64,000 nucleotides of DNA from Terriglobus roseus. Lineage in GTDB: Bacteria; Acidobacteriota; Terriglobia; Terriglobales; Acidobacteriaceae. Below the pieces are notes generated by a model. That model had not been told where the DNA came from, did no database searches, and was given only the letters and a program-made list of their open reading frames with translations. Location: contig NZ_FNSD01000001.1 of assembly GCF_900105625.1 (NCBI RefSeq), positions 3,782,001-3,846,000 on the forward strand, given 5' to 3'. Shown piece after piece: positions 7,539 through 15,948 of the stretch. A program made the position numbers and the translations under genes. How positions within the stretch are numbered: position 1 is the first letter of the stretch; each line of letters opens with the position of its first letter.

Positions 7539-9080
7539 TCAGGTGCCGCAGAACGTCTGCAGTACGCATTCCTCGGGACGTGCCGGGACGGTAAAACGAT
7601 CTGCTGTCGCGGAGTCCTCATACGGGGCTGCGGTGGCCGTCAGCAGGTCATGGAACGGCTGAAAATCCCGCCGCAGCACAGCAGCATCAATGACTTCCTG
7701 GACGCGATGATTTCGCGGGATGATGGCCGGGTTGACGTGGCGCATCTGTGCCGCTCGTTCAGCGGGCTCGGAAGGCTCCTGTGCCAGCCGAGTCCGCCAC
7801 GCAACGGCCCATGTGTCGAAAGCAGTTGGATCTGAGAAGAGACGACGCGCGTTTTCGTCACCGGTGACACCTGCGGCGGCGTCTGCCAGTTTGCGGAAGG
7901 TCAGGGTGAAATCCGCGTGATTCGCGGCCATGCGCTGCAACAGATCCTCAGCAAGCGCGATGTCTCCCTCCTGCGAGGTCAGCAGCCCGAGCTTGCGACG
8001 CAGCCCCTCTTCGCGTGCTGCTTCGAAGTGCGTGGCGAAGGTCGCTAGCGCTGCGTAAGCCGATGCCAGTCCTGCCTCATCGCTGCCTTCCTCAATGACA
8101 AGCAGGGGCAGTACAGACTCGGCCAGTCGCGTCAGGTTCCAGTGCATCGCGTCAGGCTGATTGCTGTAAGCGTAGCGACCCTGCTGGTCGATGGAACTGA
8201 AGACCTTGTTCGGCTGATACGCCTCAAGAAATGCGCATGGCCCGTAGTCGATGGTCTCGCCGGAAATCGAGGTGTTGTCGGTATTCATGACACCGTGGAT
8301 GAAACCGAGCAGCATCCATTGAGCGACCAGCTTCGCCTGCCGCTCGATCACACCCTCCAGGAAGGCGCGGTACGGCTTAGCCGCGTGCGCTGCGTCAGGG
8401 TAATGGCGTGCCATGGCAAAGTCTGCAAGCGTGCGCAGGTCTTCCATGTTGCCGCGTTTGGCGAAGTACTGAAACGTCCCAACGCGAAGGTGGCTCCAGG
8501 CCACGCGCGTGAGAATGGCGCCCGGCAGCATGCCCTCCCGAACGACGTGCTCGCCGGTGGTGACCGCTGCCAGTGCACGGGTTGTGGGGACGCCCAGCGC
8601 GGCCATCGCCTCGCTGACAATGTATTCGCGCAGGACAGGACCCAGCGCCGCCCGGCCATCGCCACGACGCGAGAAAGGTGTTGGCCCGGAACCCTTCAGC
8701 TGGATGTCGTAGCGCCTGCCGTCGCGACCCAGTACCTCACCCAAGAGGTTGGTGCGGCCGTCACCGAGCAGCGGTACGAAGTAACCGAATTGGCTGCCCG
8801 CATACGCCTGCGCCAGTGGCTCTGAGCCCTCTGCAACGCGATTCCCGGCGAGGACGGCAATACCCTGCGGAGTGGCCAGCGCGTCCGCATCAAGGCCGAG
8901 TTCGCGGGCCAGCGCTGCGTTTACCTGGATCAGCTTCGGCGCAGCAACGGGCGTCGGAGCCAGCCGCGCAAAGAAGCGATCCGGCAGCCGGGCGTACGTG
9001 TTCGCGAAGGCAAAGAACGGCAGGGCAGTAGCGGACTCATCCACGGAAAGTGGGGCGATCGAGGCACCATCAGAACTCAT
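7539..9080 (-). CDS. selO: SelO/YdiU protein adenylyltransferase
   Basis: 513 residues, normal family length. SelO is a pseudokinase-fold enzyme that transfers AMP to Ser/Thr/Tyr of target proteins and is linked to redox stress. Visible marks are AYAGSQFGYFVPLLGDGRTNLLGEV, LKGSGPTPFSRRGDGRAALGPVLRE, TTRALAAV, and the active-site stretch GFIHGVMNTDNTSISGETIDYGP with its DN metal-binding residues. The protein ends VLQTFCGT, the usual cysteine-containing tail of bacterial members. It stands alone, convergent with the lasso-type cassette. Confidence 0.95.
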   Translation of the reverse strand: MSSDGASIAPLSVDESATALPFFAFANTYARLPDRFFARLAPTPVAAPKLIQVNAALARELGLDADALATPQGIAVLAGNRVAEGSEPLAQAYAGSQFGYFVPLLGDGRTNLLGEVLGRDGRRYDIQLKGSGPTPFSRRGDGRAALGPVLREYIVSEAMAALGVPTTRALAAVTTGEHVVREGMLPGAILTRVAWSHLRVGTFQYFAKRGNMEDLRTLADFAMARHYPDAAHAAKPYRAFLEGVIERQAKLVAQWMLLGFIHGVMNTDNTSISGETIDYGPCAFLEAYQPNKVFSSIDQQGRYAYSNQPDAMHWNLTRLAESVLPLLVIEEGSDEAGLASAYAALATFATHFEAAREEGLRRKLGLLTSQEGDIALAEDLLQRMAANHADFTLTFRKLADAAAGVTGDENARRLFSDPTAFDTWAVAWRTRLAQEPSEPAERAAQMRHVNPAIIPRNHRVQEVIDAAVLRRDFQPFHDLLTATAAPYEDSATADRFTVPARPEECVLQTFCGT

Positions 9081-9138
9081 GCTCTTTGGATGCTGTCGCG
9101 ACGCTTTCGCTCTATGCCGCGTTGCGGAGCCGACTGAC

Positions 9139-10326
9139 CTAGGGGTGTACCGTCGACTCTACCGACATACCAGGCAACAGCGGCCGCCCTCCGACCCGCG
9201 TCGCATCCAGACGAACACGCACTGGAATCCGTTGCACGACTTTGACGTAGTTGCCGGTCGCATTGTCCGGAGCGATCAGTGCGTACTTCGAACCGGTTGC
9301 TCCGCCGATGCTTTCCACGCGGCCCTGAATGTCGCTGCCATAGGTGTCTACATGAATCGTGACCCTTGCGCCGGGCTGCACGTGACGCAGTTGCGTCTCC
9401 TTGAAGTTGGCAGTGACCCAGATGTCATCTGTGGGGACGATGTTGAGCAGCAGTTGGCCGGTTGCGATTCGCTGGCCGGTCTCGATACTGCGACGCCCGA
9501 TGATGCCGCTCACGGGCGCAAGGATGTCGGTGTAGCTAAGATTCAGTTGCGCCTCTCGCAACGCGGCCTTCGACTTCTTCAAGTCGCCGGAGACACGATC
9601 GACACTGCTCCGCGCGGTCGCCACCTGTCCGGGCGCTGTCGCAGCGGAGGCGGTGTCCTGCTTGCGCTGCACGATGTGCTGCAAGGCAGCCTGGACTTTC
9701 TGCTCCGCCGCCTGCACGTTTGCCTGTGCCGCGGAGAGTTGTGCTGCGCTCACATTGGCTTCCGTCATACGCGTGTCGTACTCAGAGCGCGAGATCTCGT
9801 GCGAGATCACGAGCTGCTCATACCGCACCCTGTCTGCTTCCGCGCGGCGCGAGCTGGCTTCCGCCTGCTTGACCTGTGCCGTCGCAGCGAGCACACCGGC
9901 GCGTGCGCTGGCGAGTTCGGCTTCCGTCTCAACCTCGGATGCCTGCGCGGACGAGAGACGGCTCGAGGTTGTGGCTTGCGTAATTGGCACGGCGAGTTGT
10001 GCGCTCTGCAGTTGCGCCTGCTGGGCCTGCACATCGCCCTCCAGGCGCTCGACTGTGGGCTGGTAATCATTCGTATCCAGCCGCGCCAGCACTGTGCCTG
10101 CCTTCACGAATTTCGTGTCGTCGATATCGGGATTCGTCCAGACGACGGTTCCTCCAATGCGCGCGTTGATCGGGTGTACATGCCCATCGATCTGCGCGTC
10201 GTCCGTGGAGATTGTCCCGAACGAGTTATCCCAGAGAAGGTAGCCTCCGACGATCAGGATGAGGATGGCCGCAAGGGCGAGTACGGCAGCAGTGCGAGTT
10301 TGCAATTTCGATTGAGTGTCAGACAT
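9139..10326 (-). CDS. emrA: HlyD/EmrA-family membrane fusion protein
   Basis: 395 residues. One N-terminal membrane helix (residues ~12-32, AAVLALAAILILIVGGYLL), then the membrane-fusion-protein pattern: TDDAQIDGHVHPINARIGGTV starts the lipoyl half-motif, a long coiled-coil hairpin follows (~residues 80-210), and the second lipoyl and beta-barrel parts contain LSYTDILAPVSGIIGRRSIE and WVTANFKETQLRHVQPGARV. It bridges the inner-membrane transporter and the outer-membrane channel. It lies last in the operon 11810-10329-9139, with a 2-bp gap from the TolC-like gene. Confidence 0.92.
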   Translation of the reverse strand: MSDTQSKLQTRTAAVLALAAILILIVGGYLLWDNSFGTISTDDAQIDGHVHPINARIGGTVVWTNPDIDDTKFVKAGTVLARLDTNDYQPTVERLEGDVQAQQAQLQSAQLAVPITQATTSSRLSSAQASEVETEAELASARAGVLAATAQVKQAEASSRRAEADRVRYEQLVISHEISRSEYDTRMTEANVSAAQLSAAQANVQAAEQKVQAALQHIVQRKQDTASAATAPGQVATARSSVDRVSGDLKKSKAALREAQLNLSYTDILAPVSGIIGRRSIETGQRIATGQLLLNIVPTDDIWVTANFKETQLRHVQPGARVTIHVDTYGSDIQGRVESIGGATGSKYALIAPDNATGNYVKVVQRIPVRVRLDATRVGGRPLLPGMSVESTVHP

Positions 10327-10328
10327 GG

Positions 10329-11813
10329 TTAGCGAACTCCGAGATAGGTCGTGTAATCGCGCTCCGCTGTTCCGAGCGAGCGCACAAGCAAAAGCTTGGC
10401 AAGATTGTGGCCGTAGATGCTGGCGATGTCGTTGTCTTTTGCCGCGGCGACTGCCTGCTCGGCCTGGATGAGTTCAAGGCTGTTCGATACACCGGCTTCG
10501 AAGCGGTCCTTCGCCTGCCTGAGACCTTCTTCCGCAAGAGAAGAATTTGTACGAGCTACCTGCACACTTTTGTCGGCGGCGCGGAGGTCGAGGAGGGCTG
10601 AACGAACGTCATACTTTGTCCGTTGTTGCAAATCTTCGAACTCGGCCTGGCGGCGGTTCAGGGTTGCAGTCGCGGTCAGGACCGCCGCTTCGATCCGTCG
10701 ACCGGTAAAGATGGGCACACTGACCTGTCCTTCAATTCCGTAGTTCCCGTAGACGTGGCCGAAGTTCACGCCGACCTCGCCGCCATTGGCTCGAACCTCC
10801 ACCGACGGCAGATTCTGCGCGCTCTGCGCCTTCACCTGCTGTCGCGCGAATTCGACACGCGCTTCCGCAGCTTTCAGGTCCTGCCTTGAGGCCGCAGCCT
10901 GCTGGACGAGGGTGTCGAGGTTCTTCTCCGGAGCGTCATGGAACCCCAGGTCCGTGGTCAATGTGAATTCCTGCTCCACGGGTAAGCCGATGATGCGAGT
11001 CAGTCCGAGCTTGTCTTTCTCAAGACGTACCTGCGCAAGCGCCAGCCGCTGGTCTGCACTGTCACGAGCCACGGTTGCGCGAATGGCATCGATCTCAGGG
11101 GAGACTTCACGCTTCACACGATCACGCAGCAAACTTTCAACGGCTTGCGCGGAGGCGAACTCTGCCTCTGCGGCCTTGACACGGGACTGGCTTGCAAGCA
11201 CCTGTAAGTAAGCGCTCGTCGCAGCAAGCACCACGATGTTCTTGGCGTCGGCCAGAGACGCGGAGCTCATTGCCTCTTCAGCGTGGGCCGCTTTGACCTC
11301 ATGCCATGCAGCGATGTCAACTACCTTCTGCTTGTAATCCACGGATGCCAGTTGGTAGTTGTAATTCGGCACGATGCTCGGAAGACCCAGCTTCTGACCA
11401 CCAATCGTGTTGACCGGAAAGTTCTGGAAGTCCTCCGCGAACTGCGCGGAAAGCTGTGGCAGCAAGGTCGAGAGTGCGCGAAGGCGAGCCGCGCGCGACT
11501 GTGCATGGTCCTGTTCACTATCAATCAAGCCAAGGTTCGCGTGAAGTCCCCGATTCACAACGTCCGTCAGCGACAGCTCAAGAATCCCGGGCATCAGTGT
11601 GCTCGTGGGAACGCTGCCCAGGAACGGATTCTGCGCCTGCACCGCAAGCGCGCTCGGATTCGTCGTGTTCGTTCCAGGATCGAACGGACGTGGCGTGCTG
11701 ATGCTGTTGGACAGTGGACTGAAGCTGGAGGAGCTCTGGGCAAAGACCGGCACGGACAGCACAAGTGCGGCAAGGATGACTGCGACTTCATAGATAGGAG
11801 TGGAAGATTTCAT
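10329..11813 (-). CDS. TolC-family outer membrane efflux protein
   Basis: 494 residues with an N-terminal signal peptide (hydrophobic stretch ending PVFAQ at about residue 25). Two outer-membrane-efflux repeats of long helices are visible, with typical text such as LSLTDVVNRGLHANLGL, SVPIFTGRRIEAAV and LRQAKDRFEAGVSNSLELIQAEQAVAAAKDN. It forms the outer-membrane duct of the pump. Its first bases overlap the end of the EmrB-type transporter gene by 4 bp, implying translational coupling. Confidence 0.93.
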   Translation of the reverse strand: MKSSTPIYEVAVILAALVLSVPVFAQSSSSFSPLSNSISTPRPFDPGTNTTNPSALAVQAQNPFLGSVPTSTLMPGILELSLTDVVNRGLHANLGLIDSEQDHAQSRAARLRALSTLLPQLSAQFAEDFQNFPVNTIGGQKLGLPSIVPNYNYQLASVDYKQKVVDIAAWHEVKAAHAEEAMSSASLADAKNIVVLAATSAYLQVLASQSRVKAAEAEFASAQAVESLLRDRVKREVSPEIDAIRATVARDSADQRLALAQVRLEKDKLGLTRIIGLPVEQEFTLTTDLGFHDAPEKNLDTLVQQAAASRQDLKAAEARVEFARQQVKAQSAQNLPSVEVRANGGEVGVNFGHVYGNYGIEGQVSVPIFTGRRIEAAVLTATATLNRRQAEFEDLQQRTKYDVRSALLDLRAADKSVQVARTNSSLAEEGLRQAKDRFEAGVSNSLELIQAEQAVAAAKDNDIASIYGHNLAKLLLVRSLGTAERDYTTYLGVR

Positions 11814-13408
11814 GCGTTTGACTCGAGGCCGGGCAGAAGCGATTGACCGCTGACGGTTTCTGTTACGCGCTCGGACGCGACAGGTGCAGCAGCGCTGGGA
11901 AGCAGTGGAAGGAAGAGGAGCATCACGGCAGCGAGAGCTGCCATAACGTTGAAGACATCAGCGAACGTAAGTACAAGTGCTTGCCTGGAGACAAGAGCTG
12001 CAACGCGACCAGCATTGGTGGAGTCGATCGTTACGCCCAACGTCGATAGATCGCGGCTGAAGAGCCCATCGATCAATCGGGAAGAATGCAGCATCGCGCG
12101 CCGGTCAATCAGGACCACCACGAGTGTGACACCCAGCGACGCGCCCAGTTGGCGGGCGCCGTAATAGATCGCCCGAGCACTGGAGGCGTGGGAGTCTTCC
12201 ATGCGTGCAAAGGCTCCGATGGCAAGCATCGGCACCGAGATCCCGATGAAGATGCCATGCAGTAGCAGAGGAATCCAAAGCTGCCTGTCGGGGGTATCGC
12301 CCGTAACAATGTACCCGAGCCACCCCATGGCCAGCATCTGGACAAACAATGCGAATGCCATGATCTGCTTCGCACCGACATGTCCCGCGGCTTTGACCAG
12401 CAGTGGCACGATCGCCAGCATGGCAACAGCGCTGAGGCCAGCGACAGACATCAGGAGTCCGGTCTGCGTTGCGGAGTGCGATTCCACGCGGCGCAGGTAT
12501 TGCGGCAGCACGTACAGCCCGCCGGCAAGCTGCATGCCAAGCGCAATGCCGAGCACGCTCGCCGACATCAGGCCTCGGTCACGCAGAAAGTGAAGATTCA
12601 GTAGCGGCCTGTGATTGAACGGGAGGCATTGCCACGCGGCAAAGAGCAGGTTGAAAGCTACGCCGATGGATACGAGCAGAATGATGCGGTTCGAACCAAA
12701 CCAATCGTCGATCTCTCCGCGGCTCATGGCTGCCTGAAGCGCACCGGCACCGACCAGCAGCAACCCAATCCCGAGCAGATCTGGATTGTGCTCTTCCACG
12801 TCATCTCGCCAGTGATCCGCGGCATACCGGCGGAGGATTGCCGCAGCGACAAGCATGCCTGGAACTGTCACGAGAAAAAGCAAACGCCAGCTGACAGCAT
12901 CTGCAAACCAGCCTGAAGCTATCGGGGCCACAATGCGGCCCACCACGAAGAAGCCGCCGGCGTAAGTTCGAAGACTTGAGGGGCGTTCACTACGCGGATA
13001 TTGGTGCGTGATGAAGACCAGCGTCCTCGCAAGGAACACGCCGCCAGCAAACCCCTGGAACACTCGGCAGAGGAGAAACAGCGCAAGGTCAGTACTCGCA
13101 GCGCAACCCAGGGCAGCCACAGCATAGAGAATGCAGGCGAGGCTCAGAAGGCGACGATTGCCAAAGTAGCTCGCCAGCCGATGGGTCAAAGCAACTGAGA
13201 CCGCAAACGCCGTGCTGTACACGGTCACAGCCCAGCTTGCTTCGTCTGCGGAGGCTCCAAGAGCGCCAGTAAGGTCCGTAAGGGTGACGCTCAGCCCGTT
13301 TCCAGTCCACTGTTCCATGCCGGTCGCGAGGGTGAGCCCGGCGAGGGTGGCCGCAACAGAACCTTCCATTTGCCCGACGTACTTCGATTTATCTGACAGA
13401 GCGGACAC
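11810..13408 (-). CDS. emrB: DHA2-family (EmrB-type) 14-helix drug/proton antiporter
   Basis: 532 residues, strongly hydrophobic with about 14 membrane helices. DHA2 motif C-like text GLTLATGMEQWTGNGLSVTLTDL at the start and the loop LASYFGNRRLLSLA are typical of EmrB/QacA. It begins with GTG at 13408 and is first in a three-gene operon with a TolC-family duct and an EmrA adaptor, giving a complete tripartite pump in one transcript. The divergent LysR gene and the shared palindrome at 13461 suggest substrate-induced control. Confidence 0.92.
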   Translation of the reverse strand: MSALSDKSKYVGQMEGSVAATLAGLTLATGMEQWTGNGLSVTLTDLTGALGASADEASWAVTVYSTAFAVSVALTHRLASYFGNRRLLSLACILYAVAALGCAASTDLALFLLCRVFQGFAGGVFLARTLVFITHQYPRSERPSSLRTYAGGFFVVGRIVAPIASGWFADAVSWRLLFLVTVPGMLVAAAILRRYAADHWRDDVEEHNPDLLGIGLLLVGAGALQAAMSRGEIDDWFGSNRIILLVSIGVAFNLLFAAWQCLPFNHRPLLNLHFLRDRGLMSASVLGIALGMQLAGGLYVLPQYLRRVESHSATQTGLLMSVAGLSAVAMLAIVPLLVKAAGHVGAKQIMAFALFVQMLAMGWLGYIVTGDTPDRQLWIPLLLHGIFIGISVPMLAIGAFARMEDSHASSARAIYYGARQLGASLGVTLVVVLIDRRAMLHSSRLIDGLFSRDLSTLGVTIDSTNAGRVAALVSRQALVLTFADVFNVMAALAAVMLLFLPLLPSAAAPVASERVTETVSGQSLLPGLESNA

Positions 13409-13460
13409 ATACCTTTAGAACACGGGACGTAACAGAGGTTCCAATACAGTTTTGAGGCAG

Positions 13461-13485
13461 TTAGCATCAAATAAATTGATGCTAA
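13461..13485. promoter_or_regulatory. Palindromic operator between efflux operon and LysR gene
   Basis: A perfect inverted repeat, TTAGCATCAA (13461-13470), spacer ATAAA, then TTGATGCTAA (13476-13485), lies in the 151-bp divergent intergenic region. LysR-type regulators usually bind such A/T-rich dyads next to their own gene. The dyad is unusually perfect for the class. It is 53 bp from the transporter start and 75 bp from the regulator start. Confidence 0.75.
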
Positions 13486-13559
13486 ATCGCTCTTGAGTCC
13501 TAAAGCCTGGCTGCAGCTGCCAAATTTTGGATTTTCAGCAATTAATTTATGATCAGCGC

Positions 13560-14429
13560 ATGGTTGAGAATCGCCATTTGCGGTATTTCCTCGAGGTGGC
13601 GAAGACACTCCACATGACCCGCGCCGCCGAAGGGCTGCACATCGCTCAGCCCGCGCTCACACAGAACATGCACCAGCTTGAGGCGGAGTTGGGCGTGAGA
13701 CTATTCGACCGGGAAGGGCGGCGCCTGTCCCTGACGGCTGCTGGTCTGGTCTTCGTCGAGGAAGCCAGAAAAAGCTTGAGGACGTTTGAAGGTGCTCAGC
13801 TTGCCGCACAGCGCGCGGCCCGGGGTGAGGGTGGTGAAATCGCCATCGGATTCCAAAGCACTGCAGGGTTGGCCGTTATTCCCAAACTGCTGAAGGAGCT
13901 CGGGAATCGCTATCCTGAGATCAAGGTCGTCCTGAAGGAAATGGGAAGCTCCGCGCAGAAGAATGCGCTGCGGCAGGCGGAGATCGATGTGGGCATCCTG
14001 TACTCTCTCCCCGATCGAGAGTTCGCCCATCACATGCTTGTGCCGGAGTCCCTAGTCGTTGCGATACCAGAAGTCCACGCGCTCGCGGCGCGCGAATCCA
14101 TCTCCATGCAGGATCTGCGCGATGAGATCTTCGTTCTGCCAGCCCTGGAGTCTGCGGAACTTTTGCGCGAGTCCGTGATGGCTGAGTGTGCGGATGCCGG
14201 ATTTAAACCATACCGAATCCAGGACATCACAACGGCACAGACGGCCCTCGGCCTCGTCTCCGTAGGATTCGGAATCTCGATCCTGCCAGCTTCCATCCGC
14301 TTTCTCGAACGCCCAGGCGTCGTAATCCGCCCCATCCGAAACAGCCGACTGCAAGCGCAGCTGACCCTGATGTGGTCGCCAACTCACCCATCGCCGATCA
14401 TTCCAAAATTAAAGGAATGCCTCGACTAA
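13560..14429 (+). CDS. LysR-type transcription regulator of the adjacent efflux operon
   Basis: 289 residues from ATG 13560; an upstream in-frame TTG at 13527 would add only 11 residues. The N terminus is a classic LysR winged helix (RHLRYFLEVAKTLHMTRAAEGLHIAQPALTQNMHQLEAELGV), followed by a two-lobe inducer-binding domain with IAIGFQSTAGLAVIPKLLK. It is transcribed away from the emrB-tolC-emrA operon and shares a palindromic intergenic region with it, so it is the likely regulator of the pump. The ligand is unknown. Confidence 0.9.
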   Translation: MVENRHLRYFLEVAKTLHMTRAAEGLHIAQPALTQNMHQLEAELGVRLFDREGRRLSLTAAGLVFVEEARKSLRTFEGAQLAAQRAARGEGGEIAIGFQSTAGLAVIPKLLKELGNRYPEIKVVLKEMGSSAQKNALRQAEIDVGILYSLPDREFAHHMLVPESLVVAIPEVHALAARESISMQDLRDEIFVLPALESAELLRESVMAECADAGFKPYRIQDITTAQTALGLVSVGFGISILPASIRFLERPGVVIRPIRNSRLQAQLTLMWSPTHPSPIIPKLKECLD

Positions 14430-14464
14430 GGCCGGTTTAAATTCGAAGGGATTCTTGGAAGTGT

Positions 14465-14540
14465 TGGCGTCCCCGACGGGATTCGAACCCGTGTTACCGC
14501 CGTGAAAGGGCGGTGTCCTGGGCCACTGGACGACGGGGAC
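14465..14540 (-). tRNA. tRNA-Glu (anticodon UUC)
   Basis: Read on the minus strand the gene starts GTCCCCG and ends CGGGGAC-G-CCA with encoded CCA. The anticodon arm is CCGCC-CTTTCAC-GGCGG, giving anticodon TTC. D arm and T arm (GTTCGAATCC) are canonical and the acceptor stem pairs fully. Confidence 0.95.
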
Positions 14541-14689
14541 GCAATGCGCTGATCACGTGAGGAACACGCGACTGGCCAGACCTAAGCTTAGTTGCCCGGC
14601 GCTGCTGTGTCAAAGCGTGCTGTGAATCGCTCGGTGCTTCGTCGGGCCGCGTAGCTTGGGGAGCGGTGCTACCCTCTGCTTTGGGCCTT

Positions 14690-15652
14690 ATGCTGACGAC
14701 CTATAGCGACCTGAATGGTCACCTGACACCTACAGCCGAGGGCGACCTCCGCAACGCCCTTTGGATTGACCTCTATGAACCATCGCGCGAGGAAGAGATC
14801 CGTGTGGAGGCGATGCTGCAGCTTGAGATCCCGACGCGCGACGAGATGCGCGAGGTGGAGAGCAGCAGCGCACTGTATCGCGAACACGGCGCAACCTTCG
14901 TCACCATCCGTTTGGTGGAACGCGGGGCATCGCCACAGCCCCGGCTTGCAAGCGTCACGCTTGTTCTTGCAGGGCAGCAATTCGTAACCATCCGATATGC
15001 AGATCCAAAGGCATTCCAACTGTTCACGGCCAAGGCGCAAAAGCCTGAGAGTGTTCTGAAGACCGCTCTCTCCGCAATGATGTGTCTGCTGGAAACTGTC
15101 GTGGACCGTGATGCAGACCTTCTGGAAGAGATTGGCGATGCGCTCGATCCCATCTCGTTGGAGATCTTCAGCCAGAATGCAGTCTCTATGGACAAGATCG
15201 CGGCTGCGGATCTGGGCGGAGTGCTCAAGCGCATTGGTAATGCGGGGGAACTGGCGTCCCGGGTGCGGGAAAGCCTGCACAGCATCGGTCGCTCCATTCC
15301 ATTCCTGCAGATGCAGATGGTCGATGACAGCGCGCTCCAGACCCGGCTGAAGACTCTCTCCACGGATGTCCAGTCATTGCTGGAGCATGACAACTTCCTC
15401 CAGACACAGATTCAGTTTCTGCTCGACTCCAGCATCGGACTCATCTCGATCCAGCAGAACGCCATCATGAAGACCTTGAGCGTGGCAGCGGTAGTCTTCC
15501 TGCCGCCGACACTCATCGGATCCATCTACGGCATGAACTTCGAACGGATGCCGGAACTGCACTGGCACTATGGATACCTGTGGGCGCTTGGCCTGATGGC
15601 GATGTCGGCCTGCGGTCCGCTCCTATTCTTTCGGCTGAAGCGCTGGCTTTAA
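14690..15652 (+). CDS. corA: CorA-family magnesium/divalent cation channel
   Basis: 320 residues from ATG 14690; a GTG at 14666 is an alternative start. A soluble N-terminal domain of ~255 residues is followed by a long helix and two membrane helices. The signature YGMNFERMPEL between them is the GMN selectivity motif. The C terminus ends in basic residues (FFRLKRWL), as in CorA. It lies between tRNA-Glu and the split tRNA-Leu and belongs to the chromosome, not to the island. Confidence 0.93.
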   Translation: MLTTYSDLNGHLTPTAEGDLRNALWIDLYEPSREEEIRVEAMLQLEIPTRDEMREVESSSALYREHGATFVTIRLVERGASPQPRLASVTLVLAGQQFVTIRYADPKAFQLFTAKAQKPESVLKTALSAMMCLLETVVDRDADLLEEIGDALDPISLEIFSQNAVSMDKIAAADLGGVLKRIGNAGELASRVRESLHSIGRSIPFLQMQMVDDSALQTRLKTLSTDVQSLLEHDNFLQTQIQFLLDSSIGLISIQQNAIMKTLSVAAVVFLPPTLIGSIYGMNFERMPELHWHYGYLWALGLMAMSACGPLLFFRLKRWL

Positions 15653-15776
15653 ATCCGTGATCGCACCGCGCGTGACGGACACTCTACCCGAAGTCGCAGC
15701 AGCCAGTGCGCGAAAGATGCCGTGTTCTGCGAAACTGTAAGGGCTCACCAACCAGCCGCAACCCTGCGGCTCAAAA

Positions 15777-15817
15777 GCCGGGATGGCGGAATCGGCAGAC
15801 GCAGCGGACTCAAAATC
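15777..15817 (+). pseudogene. 5' half of disrupted tRNA-Leu (CAA)
   Basis: GCCGGGA acceptor strand, TG, a leucine-type D arm (GCGGAATCGGCAGACGC), the 5' strand of the anticodon stem (GCGGA) and loop CTCAAAA with anticodon CAA are present. The following bases (GTCCAAGACAG) do not pair with the anticodon stem, and no variable arm, T arm or acceptor 3' strand follows. The missing half is at 32943-32999, on the same strand, beyond the island. The tRNA is split within the anticodon arm. Confidence 0.88.
15806..15817 (+). repeat. attL core, 12-bp direct repeat
   Basis: GGACTCAAAATC here is repeated exactly at 32943-32954. Flanking bases differ (C/G here, A/C there), so the shared core is exactly 12 bp. 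It covers the anticodon loop and the adjoining stem bases of tRNA-Leu(CAA), a recognised integration site class for tyrosine recombinases. The integrase gene starts 132 bp inside it. Confidence 0.85.
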
Positions 15818-15948
15818 GTCCAAGACAGTGTCTAGCATCCGCATAAATCTCTAAAAACAAAGCGGTTACCTGGCATTAGAAACAGCCTTTTGTGTTGCAC
15901 AATGCTTGCACACTTCCGTAGTATTTTGATGTCGGGAGGTGCTTCTGC

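Noticed and set aside
8872-10332. Plus-strand frame of 486 codons
   Set aside because: Antisense to SelO and EmrA, which have clear family motifs; composition is that of a reversed GC-rich gene.
15777-15860. Complete tRNA-Leu at the left junction
   Set aside because: After the anticodon loop no pairing stem, variable arm, T arm or acceptor strand follows.
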